Assembly (NCBI GenBank): GCA_900316015.1
Contig: ONBG01000004.1
Span: 1 to 64,000 of the forward strand
DNA: 64,000 bases
DNA from: an uncultured Prevotella sp.
GTDB lineage: Bacteria; Bacteroidota; Bacteroidia; Bacteroidales; Bacteroidaceae
Direction of reading: 5' to 3'
In this document: positions 44,042 through 53,037 of the stretch, piece by piece
Numbering within the stretch: the stretch's first letter is position 1
Layout: each line of letters begins with the position of its first letter
Translations under genes and position numbers: made by a program
Notes under the pieces: generated by a model
What the model saw: the letters and a program-made list of their open reading frames with translations, nothing else
The model's database searches: none
Told to the model about the DNA's origin: nothing

Positions 44042-44181
44042 ATACAAATCCTCGGAAATACAAAGAAAAACCAGTTTTTTTCATTTTTTTTATTCCCTTA
44101 CATGATATATAGGTCGGCATGACCGCAAACTTTAAAGAGAAAATTTCTTCGTTTTGACTTGTTTTATTCATGGAAAAAGAG

Positions 44182-44189
44182 TACTTTTG
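44182..44189 (+). promoter_or_regulatory. Promoter of the HU-like/SPOR gene
   Basis: TTG (44159-44161), a 20-base spacer, then TACTTTTG (44182-44189). The GTG start codon begins six bases later, which predicts a leaderless mRNA. Confidence 0.6.
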
Positions 44190-44194
44190 CAGTC

Positions 44195-45328
44195 GTGATT
44201 GAATTAGAAAGACATATAGAAATACTTCTCTTGAGCAATGATTGCGTGATAGTCCCTGATTTTGGGGGATTTATGGCACATCATGTCGACGCTCGCTATG
44301 ACAAGGACGACCATTTGTTCTTGCCACCCTTGCGTACGTTGGGATTCAACCCGCAGCTGAAGATGAACGACTCTCTCCTTGCCCAATCTTATATCGAGGC
44401 TTATGACATCAGCTATCCTGAAGCCATCAAGCGCATCGAGGATGAGGTGAGAGAGCTGAAGCAGCGCCTTGAGAACGAGGGGACGTATGAGCTCAACGAC
44501 TTGGGCACGATTTCAATGAACGAGGATGGGCACTATGAGTTCCAGCCATGCGAGGCGGGTCTTCTCACGCCTGAGCTCTATGGACTAAGCTCTTTCGAGA
44601 TGCTTCCGCTTTCCTCCAGCTCCACGAAAAAGGCTGGTAGCGAGGAAGTTGCCGTGCCATCCCATACCGCGCAAGTGACAGGAAAAGTACCTACTCTCAC
44701 TGTCGAGACGAAGGAAATAGGTGCCCAAGAGAAAGAAGAGCCCACGCTCACGACGACCGTCTTCGACACAGAGGAAGAAGAGGAAGGCAATCCAACCTTC
44801 CGCATACACCTCTATCGGAACATTGCCATTGCGTGCATTGCCCTCTTGGCCTTTCTATTGATCCCTTCCCACTTAGGCAATAGCAACGAGTCTTCTTCCT
44901 TGTTGAGCAAGGTGGACACAGGAATGCTGACACGGATCTTCCCCAAGAGCGTGACTACAGGGACGACCCAGTTGGAGGCAGCACTGAAAAAGGACACCTT
45001 CAAGGGGAGTAAAGATATTTCCATTCATCACGGTAAGGAATCGGCAACGAAAGCCCCACAGGAGTTAAAAGACGATGAGGCACCTTATTTCTGCTTGGTA
45101 TTAGCCAGCAGGGTCACGAAAAAGAATGCCGCAGCTTTTGTCGATCAGCTGCACAAAAAGGGATATCAGACCGCCCGCGTCCTCCCCAGGGAGAGAGGAG
45201 CTAAGGTGATTTATGGTTCCTATAAGTCAGAGAACGAAGCCTATAACGTGTTGAACAGAATGTGCGTAAAGCCTGATTTTTCAGAGGCGTGGGTCATGTG
45301 CGTTCAACCAAATCAGCAAAGACGATGA
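44195..45328 (+). CDS. Protein with N-terminal HU-like (CCDC81-type) domains, a membrane helix and a SPOR domain
   Basis: 377 residues starting with GTG at 44195. The first 130 residues (IELERHIEILLLSNDCVIVPDFGGF...) match the prokaryotic CCDC81-like HU domains found in Bacteroidetes. A Glu/Thr-rich linker, one membrane helix (about 217-236, IAIACIALLAFLLIPS) and a C-terminal SPOR domain (about 300-375, FCLVLASRVTKKNAAAFVDQL) follow. SPOR domains bind denuded peptidoglycan at division sites, so this may link something cytoplasmic, perhaps DNA, to the septal wall. A longer frame from 44159 would run through the promoter and is rejected. Overlaps the FHA gene by four bases. Confidence 0.8.
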   Translation: MIELERHIEILLLSNDCVIVPDFGGFMAHHVDARYDKDDHLFLPPLRTLGFNPQLKMNDSLLAQSYIEAYDISYPEAIKRIEDEVRELKQRLENEGTYELNDLGTISMNEDGHYEFQPCEAGLLTPELYGLSSFEMLPLSSSSTKKAGSEEVAVPSHTAQVTGKVPTLTVETKEIGAQEKEEPTLTTTVFDTEEEEEGNPTFRIHLYRNIAIACIALLAFLLIPSHLGNSNESSSLLSKVDTGMLTRIFPKSVTTGTTQLEAALKKDTFKGSKDISIHHGKESATKAPQELKDDEAPYFCLVLASRVTKKNAAAFVDQLHKKGYQTARVLPRERGAKVIYGSYKSENEAYNVLNRMCVKPDFSEAWVMCVQPNQQRR

Positions 45329-45858
45329 AGCGAGTAAGATGCCCGAAGTGCGACAACTACATCATTTTCGACGAGACCCAATACGAACCTGGACAGGTAT
45401 TGGGATTCATTTGCCCGGAGTGTGGCAAGCAATTCCGCATCCGCATCAACGTTTCGAAGCTTCGCAACCTGCAACGCGACGAGCATCCTGACGAGAATGC
45501 CAATGAGAACGGGGTGGGTTCTATCGTCGTCATTGAAAATGTTTTTCATTATAAACAAGTCATCCCGCTGCACTTTGGAGAGAACGTCATCGGGCGATAC
45601 ATGAAAGGCAGTGGCATCAATTGCCCGATCGAGACCAACGATCCCAGCATTGACATGACCCATTGTATGATCAATGTCAGTCGGGACAAGCACGGGAAAC
45701 TGAAATATGTCTTGCGTGATGGGCCCAGCAATACAGGTACCTTCGTGGGTGACGAACTGTTGGGCGACAAGGAAAGGCGCGTGATCGAAAACGGGACCTT
45801 GTTTACGATCGGTGCCACGAGCATCATCCTCAAGACCGCTGAGGACAAGGACGACTGA
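45325..45858 (+). CDS. Zinc-ribbon plus FHA-domain protein
   Basis: 177 residues. An N-terminal four-Cys zinc ribbon (CPKCDNYIIF...GFICPECGKQF) resembles the MJ0042 type. From about residue 75 an FHA domain is seen: NVIGRYMKGSGINCPIETNDPSIDMTHCMINV with the conserved GR and a Ser/Asp-x-x-H-like turn, and GPSNTGTFVGDELL with the usual N-G/T region. FHA domains bind phosphothreonine. Start overlaps the stop of the HU-like/SPOR gene (ATGA). Partner kinase not in this window. Confidence 0.8.
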   Translation: MKRVRCPKCDNYIIFDETQYEPGQVLGFICPECGKQFRIRINVSKLRNLQRDEHPDENANENGVGSIVVIENVFHYKQVIPLHFGENVIGRYMKGSGINCPIETNDPSIDMTHCMINVSRDKHGKLKYVLRDGPSNTGTFVGDELLGDKERRVIENGTLFTIGATSIILKTAEDKDD

Positions 45859-46006
45859 TGGAGATCCTTTTCTGTACGTCTCCCTTTCCTTCCTGACAGG
45901 GAGATTCCCTTCCAAGAAGAAGCTAATCCCCGATGACCGGATGCGACGCACCTTGGAAATAAGCATAAAATCTTCCTATTTATTTTGTATTTCCCCCAGT
46001 TTACTG

Positions 46007-46014
46007 TATCTTTG
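46007..46014 (+). promoter_or_regulatory. Promoter of the purU-his run
   Basis: TTTG (45984-45987), a 19-base spacer, TATCTTTG (46007-46014), then CA. Start codon 26 bases later. There is no room for a histidine-rich leader peptide. Confidence 0.6.
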
Positions 46015-46039
46015 CATCTGTTTATAAACAAAAGATGCA

Positions 46040-46906
46040 ATGATGAAACCAAGTGCGATTTTACTTCTGCATTGTCCCGATAGGCCAGGCATCATTTCTG
46101 AAGTCACGAAGTTTATTACGGACAACAAGGGAAATATCATTTATCTGGACCAGTACGTAGATCGGGAAGACGGGATGTTTTTCATGAGGATCGAATGGGA
46201 ATTGGAGAATTTCCTCATCCCTCGCGACAAGATCTATGAATACATCGACACGCTTTACGCACAGCGATACCAGATGACTTGCAACCTTTATTTCAGTGAT
46301 GAGCGTCCTCGCATGGCCATTTTCGTGAGCAAGATGAGCCATTGCCTTTACGATCTCTTGGCCAGGTACAAGGCGGGGGAATGGAATGTCGACATTCCCT
46401 GCATCGTCAGCAACCATGAGGACCTGCGATATGTCGCCGACCAGTTCCAGATCCCTTACTATGTGTGGTCCGTAAAGAAAGACCATTCCAACAAGCAGGA
46501 AGTAGAAAAGGCCGAAATGGAACTTCTCAGGAAAGAGAAGGTCACCTTTATCGTCTTGGCACGATACATGCAGATCATCAGCGATGAGATGGTCAAGGCT
46601 TATCCGCATCATATCATCAACATCCACCACTCTTTCCTCCCCGCGTTCGTTGGGGCACGCCCCTATCATCAGGCATGGGAACGCGGCGTGAAGATCATTG
46701 GAGCTACCAGCCATTACGTGACCGCAGAATTAGACGCGGGCCCGATCATCGAGCAGGACGTTACCCGGATCACCCATAAGGACACTCCGGAAAGCCTGGT
46801 TTTGAAAGGAAAGGACTTGGAAAAGATCGTGCTCTCCCGTGCTGTTACCAAGCATATAGAGCGCAAGATCCTGACCTACCACAACAAGACTATCATCTTC
46901 TCTTAA
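46040..46906 (+). CDS. purU: Formyltetrahydrofolate deformylase
   Basis: 288 residues. An N-terminal ACT domain (LLHCPDRPGIISEVTKFI) precedes a formyltransferase domain with NHEDL, the catalytic NIHHSFLPAFVGA with Asn and His, and GPIIEQDV. It hydrolyses 10-formyl-tetrahydrofolate to formate and tetrahydrofolate. A second Met at 46043 is an equal choice of start. It is directly followed by hisH; the link may be the AICAR released by HisF, which uses 10-formyl-THF in the next step of purine synthesis. Confidence 0.94.
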   Translation: MMKPSAILLLHCPDRPGIISEVTKFITDNKGNIIYLDQYVDREDGMFFMRIEWELENFLIPRDKIYEYIDTLYAQRYQMTCNLYFSDERPRMAIFVSKMSHCLYDLLARYKAGEWNVDIPCIVSNHEDLRYVADQFQIPYYVWSVKKDHSNKQEVEKAEMELLRKEKVTFIVLARYMQIISDEMVKAYPHHIINIHHSFLPAFVGARPYHQAWERGVKIIGATSHYVTAELDAGPIIEQDVTRITHKDTPESLVLKGKDLEKIVLSRAVTKHIERKILTYHNKTIIFS

Positions 46907-46919
46907 TTCTCTCGTTGAT

Positions 46920-47516
46920 ATGGAAGTAGCTATCGTCAAATACAATGCCGGCAATATCTATTCTGTCGTGAACGCCTTACGGCGCTTGGGAATAGAGCCC
47001 ACGCTGACCGACTGTGCAGAAGAACTGCAAAGGGCCGACCGAGTCCTCTTTCCTGGACAGGGAGAGGCAGGGACTACCATGCACTATATCCGCGAACATC
47101 ATTTAGACGACATCATCCGCGACCTGAAGCAACCCGTCTTGGGCATCTGTGTGGGACAGCAATTGCTTTGCCAGCACTCAGAGGAAGGGAACACGGATTG
47201 CATCGGCATCTTTCCCGTAGAGGTGAAACGGTTCTGCCCTCATCACCATGAGGAAAAGGTACCTGCCATGGGTTGGAACACCTTGCAGGATGTCAAATCC
47301 GACTTGTTCAAGGGATTAGGCGAAGAAGAATATGTGTACTTCGTCCATAGCTTCTATGTTCCCGTCTGCGAGTTTACGATTGCCACCGCCGACTATATCC
47401 TCCCCTACAGCGCGGCCCTGCATAAGGACAACTTCTACGCCACGCAATTCCATCCGGAAAAGAGCGGGAAGGTGGGAGAAAAGATCTTGCGTAACTTCTT
47501 GGAATTGAAAGGATAG
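46920..47516 (+). CDS. hisH: Imidazole glycerol phosphate synthase, glutaminase subunit
   Basis: 198 residues. A class I glutamine amidotransferase with nucleophile Cys77 in GICVGQQ and the His-Glu of QFHPEKS. It supplies ammonia to HisF. It starts 13 bases after purU and ends three bases before hisA. Confidence 0.97.
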   Translation: MEVAIVKYNAGNIYSVVNALRRLGIEPTLTDCAEELQRADRVLFPGQGEAGTTMHYIREHHLDDIIRDLKQPVLGICVGQQLLCQHSEEGNTDCIGIFPVEVKRFCPHHHEEKVPAMGWNTLQDVKSDLFKGLGEEEYVYFVHSFYVPVCEFTIATADYILPYSAALHKDNFYATQFHPEKSGKVGEKILRNFLELKG

Positions 47517-47519
47517 CGT

Positions 47520-48239
47520 ATGAAAATAGAACTGATACCTGCCATCGACCTGATCAACGGGCAATGCGTCCGCCTGACACAGGGTGACTATGAGCAAAAG
47601 AAAGTGTATGGCAACAGTCCTGTCGACCTGGCCAAGGAGTTCGAGGACTTAGGGTTCCGGCGCCTCCATGTCGTCGACCTGGATGGAGCCAAGTCGAAAC
47701 ACGTGGCCAATATCCCAGTTTTGGAGGCGATCACGACAGCCACTCACTTGAAAGTGGACTTCGGGGGAGGCATCAAGACCGAAGAAGACATCATGAAAGC
47801 CTTCGACCATGGGGCTTCTCTCGTGACCGTTGGCAGCATCGCCGTGACGGATCCAGAGCTGTTTCTCTCCTGGCTCGACCGCTTTGGGGCTGACAAGATG
47901 ATCTTAGGGGCAGACGTGCGGCATGGGAAGGTTTCCATCCATGGGTGGAAAGAGGACTCCTCGGAAGAGCTGCTGCCCTTCCTCAAGCAATATGTCGACC
48001 AAGGAATCAAGAACGTCCTTTGCACGGAAATATCCAAGGACGGTACCCTGCAGGGACCAGCCGTCGACCTTTATGCCAAGATCATGAAGGCTTATCCGCA
48101 ACTGCACCTGATCGCCAGTGGTGGCGTGTCTAAGATCGAGGACATCGAGGAACTGGAAAAAAACGGAATACCGGCCGTCGTATTTGGCAAAGCGATCTAC
48201 GAAGGCAAGATAGACATCAAACAATTGGCGAAGAAATGA
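47520..48239 (+). CDS. hisA: ProFAR isomerase
   Basis: 239 residues, a (beta/alpha)8 barrel with the catalytic acid Asp10 in [14 protein letters not shown] and the phosphate-binding DFGGGIKT and ASGGVSK. It isomerises the aminoaldose ProFAR to the aminoketose PRFAR. Overlaps hisF by four bases. Confidence 0.97.
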   Translation: MKIELIPAIDLINGQCVRLTQGDYEQKKVYGNSPVDLAKEFEDLGFRRLHVVDLDGAKSKHVANIPVLEAITTATHLKVDFGGGIKTEEDIMKAFDHGASLVTVGSIAVTDPELFLSWLDRFGADKMILGADVRHGKVSIHGWKEDSSEELLPFLKQYVDQGIKNVLCTEISKDGTLQGPAVDLYAKIMKAYPQLHLIASGGVSKIEDIEELEKNGIPAVVFGKAIYEGKIDIKQLAKK

Positions 48240-49000
48240 GGAAAGGATTGGCAAAACGCATTATCCCTTGTCTTGACGTGAAAGATGGGGAGACAGTCAA
48301 AGGCACGAACTTCGTTCACCTGCGGCATGCAGGTGATCCCGTAGAATTAGGCAAGGCGTACAGTGATGCCGGGGCAGACGAACTGGTTTTCTTGGATATC
48401 ACCGCCAGTTTTGAAGGGCGCAAGACCTTCACGGACATGGTGACCCGCGTGGCAAGGGAGATCAATATCCCGTTTACCGTGGGGGGAGGTATCCACCAAT
48501 TAGAGGACGTAGAGCGTCTGTTGTATGCAGGAGCCGACAAGGTTAGCGTCAACTCCTCCGCTCTCCGCAACCCCCACCTCATCGATGAGATCACTGGCAA
48601 GTTCGGTTCGCAGGTCTGCGTCTGCGCCATTGATGCTCGGTTGGACGAGGATGGATGGCATTGCTATGTGAAAGGCGGACGGGAACGTACCGACAGAGGA
48701 TTGTTGGAATGGGCCAAGGAAGCCGAAGACCGTGGTGCTGGGGAGATTCTCTTCACCAGCATGAACCATGACGGGGTTAAGACAGGATACGCCAACGAAG
48801 CTTTGGCAATGTTGGCCGACGAGCTCTCCATCCCAGTCATTGCCAGTGGGGGCGCAGGGAAGATGGAACATTTCCGTGATGCCTTCCTCTTGGGTAAGGC
48901 AGACGCAGCCTTGGCAGCCAGCGTTTTCCACTTCGGGGAGATCCCCATCCCTGCATTGAAACGCTATCTCCGGCAGGAAGGCATCAATGTCAGGATCTGA
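48236..49000 (+). CDS. hisF: Imidazole glycerol phosphate synthase, cyclase subunit
   Basis: 254 residues. [11 protein letters not shown] contains the catalytic Asp14; [11 protein letters not shown] carries the second Asp; phosphate loops are TVGGGI and IASGGAG. With HisH it makes imidazole glycerol phosphate and AICAR. Followed by a 61-base gap before hisIE, with only a weak hairpin. Confidence 0.97.
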   Translation: MRKGLAKRIIPCLDVKDGETVKGTNFVHLRHAGDPVELGKAYSDAGADELVFLDITASFEGRKTFTDMVTRVAREINIPFTVGGGIHQLEDVERLLYAGADKVSVNSSALRNPHLIDEITGKFGSQVCVCAIDARLDEDGWHCYVKGGRERTDRGLLEWAKEAEDRGAGEILFTSMNHDGVKTGYANEALAMLADELSIPVIASGGAGKMEHFRDAFLLGKADAALAASVFHFGEIPIPALKRYLRQEGINVRI

Positions 49001-49061
49001 AAGAAAAAAGGATGCAAGCAGAAAAGCTGCTCCCTTATAGTTGAATCATCATAGAATTTGA

Positions 49062-49706
49062 ATGAATATGGAAATCGATTTCGATAAAATGGGTGGACTT
49101 GTCCCGGCAATCATCCAAGACGCAGTCACCAAGAACGTCTTGATGTTAGGCTTCATGAACAAGGAAGCCTACGAGAAGACATTAGAGACGAAGAAGGTTA
49201 CGTTCTGGAGCCGTTCCCGCCAATGCCTTTGGACAAAAGGAGAGACATCGGGAAACTTCCTGAACTTAGTGAGCATCCAGAACGACTGCGACCAGGATAC
49301 GCTGTTAGTCAAGGTGCATCCCGACGGTCCTACCTGCCATAAAGGCACGGATACCTGTTGGGGAGAGGACAATGACAGGAACCCTATCCTCTTCTTGTCC
49401 GACCTGCAGGACTTCATTGAGAAGCGCCATGAAGAGATGCCGGAAAACAGTTATACGACCAGCCTCTTTAAGAAAGGCATCAACAAGATGGCACAGAAAG
49501 TGGGAGAAGAAGCTGTGGAAACAGTTATCGAGGCGACCAACGGCACCAATGAACAATTGGTATACGAGGCTTCCGACCTCTTATATCATCTCATCGTCCT
49601 GCTGACCAGCAAGGGACTGCGGATCGAAGATATTGCCAGGCAATTGCAAATGCGCCACGATCCCAATTGGGATAAGGCAAGGCGCATCGCTAAGAGCAAG
49701 TCATAA
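49062..49706 (+). CDS. hisIE: Bifunctional phosphoribosyl-AMP cyclohydrolase / phosphoribosyl-ATP pyrophosphatase
   Basis: 214 residues. The N-terminal HisI domain has TFWSRSRQCLWTKGETSGN and zinc ligands in CDQDTLLVKVHPDGPTCHKGTDTCW. The C-terminal HisE domain (about 115-214) has the helical KVGEEAVETVIEA metal-binding motif. It performs the second and third steps of histidine synthesis. Start could also be the Met at 49068. hisG, hisD, hisC and hisB are not in this window, so the pathway is split. Confidence 0.96.
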   Translation: MNMEIDFDKMGGLVPAIIQDAVTKNVLMLGFMNKEAYEKTLETKKVTFWSRSRQCLWTKGETSGNFLNLVSIQNDCDQDTLLVKVHPDGPTCHKGTDTCWGEDNDRNPILFLSDLQDFIEKRHEEMPENSYTTSLFKKGINKMAQKVGEEAVETVIEATNGTNEQLVYEASDLLYHLIVLLTSKGLRIEDIARQLQMRHDPNWDKARRIAKSKS

Positions 49707-49730
49707 AGAAATCATTTAACACGAAATAAT

Positions 49731-50447
49731 ATGCTCATTGATTATCAGAAAGTTAACATATATCAGGGAGAGAACCTTATCTTGAAGGATGTCGACTTCC
49801 ATGCTGATGAGGGAGAGTTCATCTATATCATCGGAAAGGTAGGATCAGGAAAGAGTTCTTTGTTGAAAACTACCTATTGTGAACTCGACATCGAAGAGGA
49901 AGACGCCGAGAAAGCTGAAGTCTTAGGTCGCGACCTGAAGACTTTAAAGCGGAAGGAGATCCCTGCCCTGCGCAAGGAGATGGGGATCATATTCCAGGAT
50001 TTCCAACTCCTTCACGACCGTGATGTATACAAGAACCTGCAATTTGTCCTGAAGGCGACGGGCTGGAAGGATAAGGAGGAAATAGACAAACGCATCCAAG
50101 AAGTTTTGGAGGCTGTGGGCATGACAGAGAAAAAGGACAGCATGCCGCACGAGCTCTCTGGAGGCGAGCAACAACGGATCGCGATCGCGCGCTCCTTGCT
50201 CAACCACCCCAAGATCATCATTGCCGATGAGCCGACCGGTAACCTCGACCCGGAAACAGCCAGTCACATCATTGGACTGATGAAGGATATCTCCAAGAAC
50301 GGCACGGCGGTGGTCGTCTCCACCCATAACATCCCCATGCTCGACCTGTTCCCTGGCATCGTCTATCGCTGCAAGGACGGTACCATGACGGATGTCACGC
50401 GCGAGTTCAATCAAATCAACCTCAACGAAGACGGGGAGGAACGCTGA
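49731..50447 (+). CDS. ftsE: FtsE-type ABC ATPase
   Basis: 238 residues with a complete ABC nucleotide-binding domain: Walker [11 protein letters not shown]-loop [16 protein letters not shown], signature [16 protein letters not shown], Walker [14 protein letters not shown] and H-loop STHN. The sequence around the Q-loop is that of FtsE, which with FtsX controls peptidoglycan hydrolases at division. The glycine-rich loop has GKVGSG in place of the common GPSGAG, as in other Bacteroidetes. ftsX is not nearby, so a different ABC family (lolD-like) cannot be fully excluded. Confidence 0.8.
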   Translation: MLIDYQKVNIYQGENLILKDVDFHADEGEFIYIIGKVGSGKSSLLKTTYCELDIEEEDAEKAEVLGRDLKTLKRKEIPALRKEMGIIFQDFQLLHDRDVYKNLQFVLKATGWKDKEEIDKRIQEVLEAVGMTEKKDSMPHELSGGEQQRIAIARSLLNHPKIIIADEPTGNLDPETASHIIGLMKDISKNGTAVVVSTHNIPMLDLFPGIVYRCKDGTMTDVTREFNQINLNEDGEER

Positions 50448-50507
50448 GAGACCCCGTGATAAATCAGAAAATATAGAAACGAAAAACGACAAAATAAATA
50501 GCGTCCT

Positions 50508-51830
50508 ATGAAAGTAATGAAATTTGGCGGTACCTCCGTGGGTTCGCCTGAGAGAATGAAAAACGTATGTAAGTTGATCACCGCCTCCGGTGAGCCAACC
50601 TTCATCGTATTGTCCGCAATGTCCGGAACGACGAATTCCTTGGTAGAGATCTCTAATTATCTCTATAAGAAGAATCCGGAAGGTGCCAATGAGGTGATCA
50701 ACAACTTAGAGAAAAAGTATATGGGACATGTGGAAGAACTCTATTCCACAGAAGAATACAAGGACAAGACACGTGATTTCCTGCGGGGAGAGTTCGATTA
50801 TCTCCGCTCATTCACCAAAGACCTCTTCACGAGCTTTGAGGAGAAAAGCATCGTTGCCCAAGGTGAGATCATGAGCACGAACATGGTTGTCAACTATCTT
50901 CAGGAGTGCGGCGTCAAGGCTGTATTGCTGAATGCGCTGGATTTCATGCGCACCGACAAGAACGCAGAGCCCGATCCTGCATATATCAAGGAAAAGTTGG
51001 CAGCGGTATTGGAGGAAAACGAAGGCTACCAAATTTATATCACGCAGGGCTTCATCTGCCGTAACGCTTATGGGGAGATCGACAACCTACAGCGGGGAGG
51101 TTCCGACTATTCTGCTTCCCTGATCGGTGCTGCCCTCCCAGCAGAGGAGATCCAGATCTGGACCGACATTGACGGCATGCACAACAACGACCCGCGAATC
51201 GTTAACAAGACACAGGCCATCCACCAGTTGAACTTCGAGGAGGCTGCAGAATTGGCATATTTCGGTGCAAAGATCCTGCATCCTACCTGCGTGCAACCAG
51301 CGAAGTACGCCGGTATACCTGTCCGCCTGAAGAACACCTTGGACCCATCGGCAGAAGGCACCATCATCGATAACGTGATCGTTCGTGGCAAGATCAAGGC
51401 AGTAGCAGCCAAGGACAATATCACAGCTATCAAGATCAAGTCCAGTCGCATGCTGCTCGCGACAGGATTCCTGCGCAAGGTCTTCGAGATCTTCGAGAGT
51501 TACCAGACCCCGATTGACATGATCGCTACCTCAGAGGTGGGCGTTTCGATGAGCATTGACAACGACTCACACCTGAACGAGATCGTAGATGAGCTGAAAA
51601 AGTACGGAACGGTCACCGTCGATGCGGACATGTGCATCGTCTGCGTGGTAGGCGACCTCGACTGGAGCAACCTCGGCTTCGAGACCTTGGCTACCGATGC
51701 CCTGAAGAATATCCCTGTCAGGATGATCTCTTATGGCGGAAGCAACTATAACATATCGTTCCTGATCAAGGAGAGTGACAAGAAACGGGCTTTGCAAAGC
51801 TTGAGTGACGTCCTCTTCAATAACAATTGA
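50508..51830 (+). CDS. lysC: Aspartate kinase
   Basis: 440 residues, the monofunctional type. KFGGTSVGSPERM binds ATP and aspartate; the middle has TLGRGGSD-like LQRGGSDYSASLIGAAL; two ACT domains follow (about 300-440; ATGFLRKVFEIFESYQTPIDMIATSEVGVS), normally for lysine feedback. It phosphorylates aspartate, first step to lysine, threonine and methionine. Thirty-six bases before lysA, which points to a lysine/diaminopimelate role. Confidence 0.96.
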   Translation: MKVMKFGGTSVGSPERMKNVCKLITASGEPTFIVLSAMSGTTNSLVEISNYLYKKNPEGANEVINNLEKKYMGHVEELYSTEEYKDKTRDFLRGEFDYLRSFTKDLFTSFEEKSIVAQGEIMSTNMVVNYLQECGVKAVLLNALDFMRTDKNAEPDPAYIKEKLAAVLEENEGYQIYITQGFICRNAYGEIDNLQRGGSDYSASLIGAALPAEEIQIWTDIDGMHNNDPRIVNKTQAIHQLNFEEAAELAYFGAKILHPTCVQPAKYAGIPVRLKNTLDPSAEGTIIDNVIVRGKIKAVAAKDNITAIKIKSSRMLLATGFLRKVFEIFESYQTPIDMIATSEVGVSMSIDNDSHLNEIVDELKKYGTVTVDADMCIVCVVGDLDWSNLGFETLATDALKNIPVRMISYGGSNYNISFLIKESDKKRALQSLSDVLFNNN

Positions 51831-51866
51831 TAAACAATAAACATTCATTCAACAACATAACACAAT

Positions 51867-53024
51867 ATGAAAGGTAAGTTTCCAGTAGACAAATTCCAGC
51901 AAGTGCGCACCCCGTTCTACTATTACGACACGGATCTCTTGCGTGAGACCTTGAGAACCATCAATCAAGAAACCAGTAAGCATGAGCGCTTCACCGTGCA
52001 TTATGCCATCAAGGCAAACGCGAATCCCAAGGTGCTCAGGGTTATTAGTCAGGCAGGGTTAGGTGCCGACTGTGTCAGTGGCGGAGAGATACAAGCCGCC
52101 CTACAGGCAGGTTTCCCTGCCAACAAGATCGTTTTCGCTGGCGTTGGGAAAAGTGATTGGGAGATCAATCTCGGGCTCGACAAGGATATCTTCTGCTTTA
52201 ATGTAGAGAGTATCCCTGAATTGGAGGTGATCAATCAGTTGGCAGCAGCAAAAGGAAAGACAGCTCGCGTTTGCTTCCGCATCAACCCCGACGTGGGCGC
52301 ACATACCCATGCCAATATCACCACAGGACTGGCTGAGAACAAGTTCGGTATCGCCATGAGGGATATGGAGGATGTCATACAGGAGGCTTCACACATGCAG
52401 AGCATCCAGTTTATCGGACTTCACTTTCATATTGGTTCCCAGATACTTGACATGGGAGACTTCGAGGCTCTCTGCAACCGCATCAACGAATTGCAGGATC
52501 AGTTGGAACGCCACCATATCCGCATCGAGAACATCAATGTGGGAGGGGGATTAGGCATCAGCTATGAACATCCCAACCGGTTGCCAATCCCTGATTTCAA
52601 GGCATACTTTGATACCTATGCCCATCATCTGAAGCTGCGTTCAGGACAGACACTGCACTTCGAGTTGGGCAGGGCTGTCGTGGCACAATGCGGGACCTTG
52701 ATCACGCGCACCCTATATGTCAAGCAAGGCACTTACAAGCAGTTCGCCATCGTCGACGCAGGCATGACCGATCTCATTCGTCCAGCCCTGTACCAGGCTT
52801 TCCATAAGATTGAGAATATCAGTAGCGAGGAGCCCTTGGAGACCTATGATGTGGTAGGGCCGATCTGCGAATCGAGCGATGTGTTTGCCAAAGCCATCGA
52901 CCTCAACAAATGCCACCGCGGGGATCTGATAGCAATCCGCTCCGCAGGTGCTTATGGAGAGATCATGGCCTCGCAGTACAATTGCCGTCAACTGCCTTTG
53001 GGTTATGTGAAGGAAGACTTTTAG
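51867..53024 (+). CDS. lysA: Diaminopimelate decarboxylase
   Basis: 385 residues, somewhat shorter than the usual 410-420. PLP lysine in HYAIKANANPKVLR (about residue 50), HIGSQI, the glycine loop NVGGGLGISY and the active-site CESSDVFAK near the C-terminus. It makes lysine from meso-diaminopimelate. The neighbour lysC supports this over related PLP decarboxylases of polyamine metabolism. Confidence 0.93.
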   Translation: MKGKFPVDKFQQVRTPFYYYDTDLLRETLRTINQETSKHERFTVHYAIKANANPKVLRVISQAGLGADCVSGGEIQAALQAGFPANKIVFAGVGKSDWEINLGLDKDIFCFNVESIPELEVINQLAAAKGKTARVCFRINPDVGAHTHANITTGLAENKFGIAMRDMEDVIQEASHMQSIQFIGLHFHIGSQILDMGDFEALCNRINELQDQLERHHIRIENINVGGGLGISYEHPNRLPIPDFKAYFDTYAHHLKLRSGQTLHFELGRAVVAQCGTLITRTLYVKQGTYKQFAIVDAGMTDLIRPALYQAFHKIENISSEEPLETYDVVGPICESSDVFAKAIDLNKCHRGDLIAIRSAGAYGEIMASQYNCRQLPLGYVKEDF

Positions 53025-53037
53025 TTTGGAGTAAAAA

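Noticed and set aside
46015..46039. Histidine attenuator before the his genes
   Set aside because: The leader is only about 20-25 bases long and contains no His codon run or hairpin.
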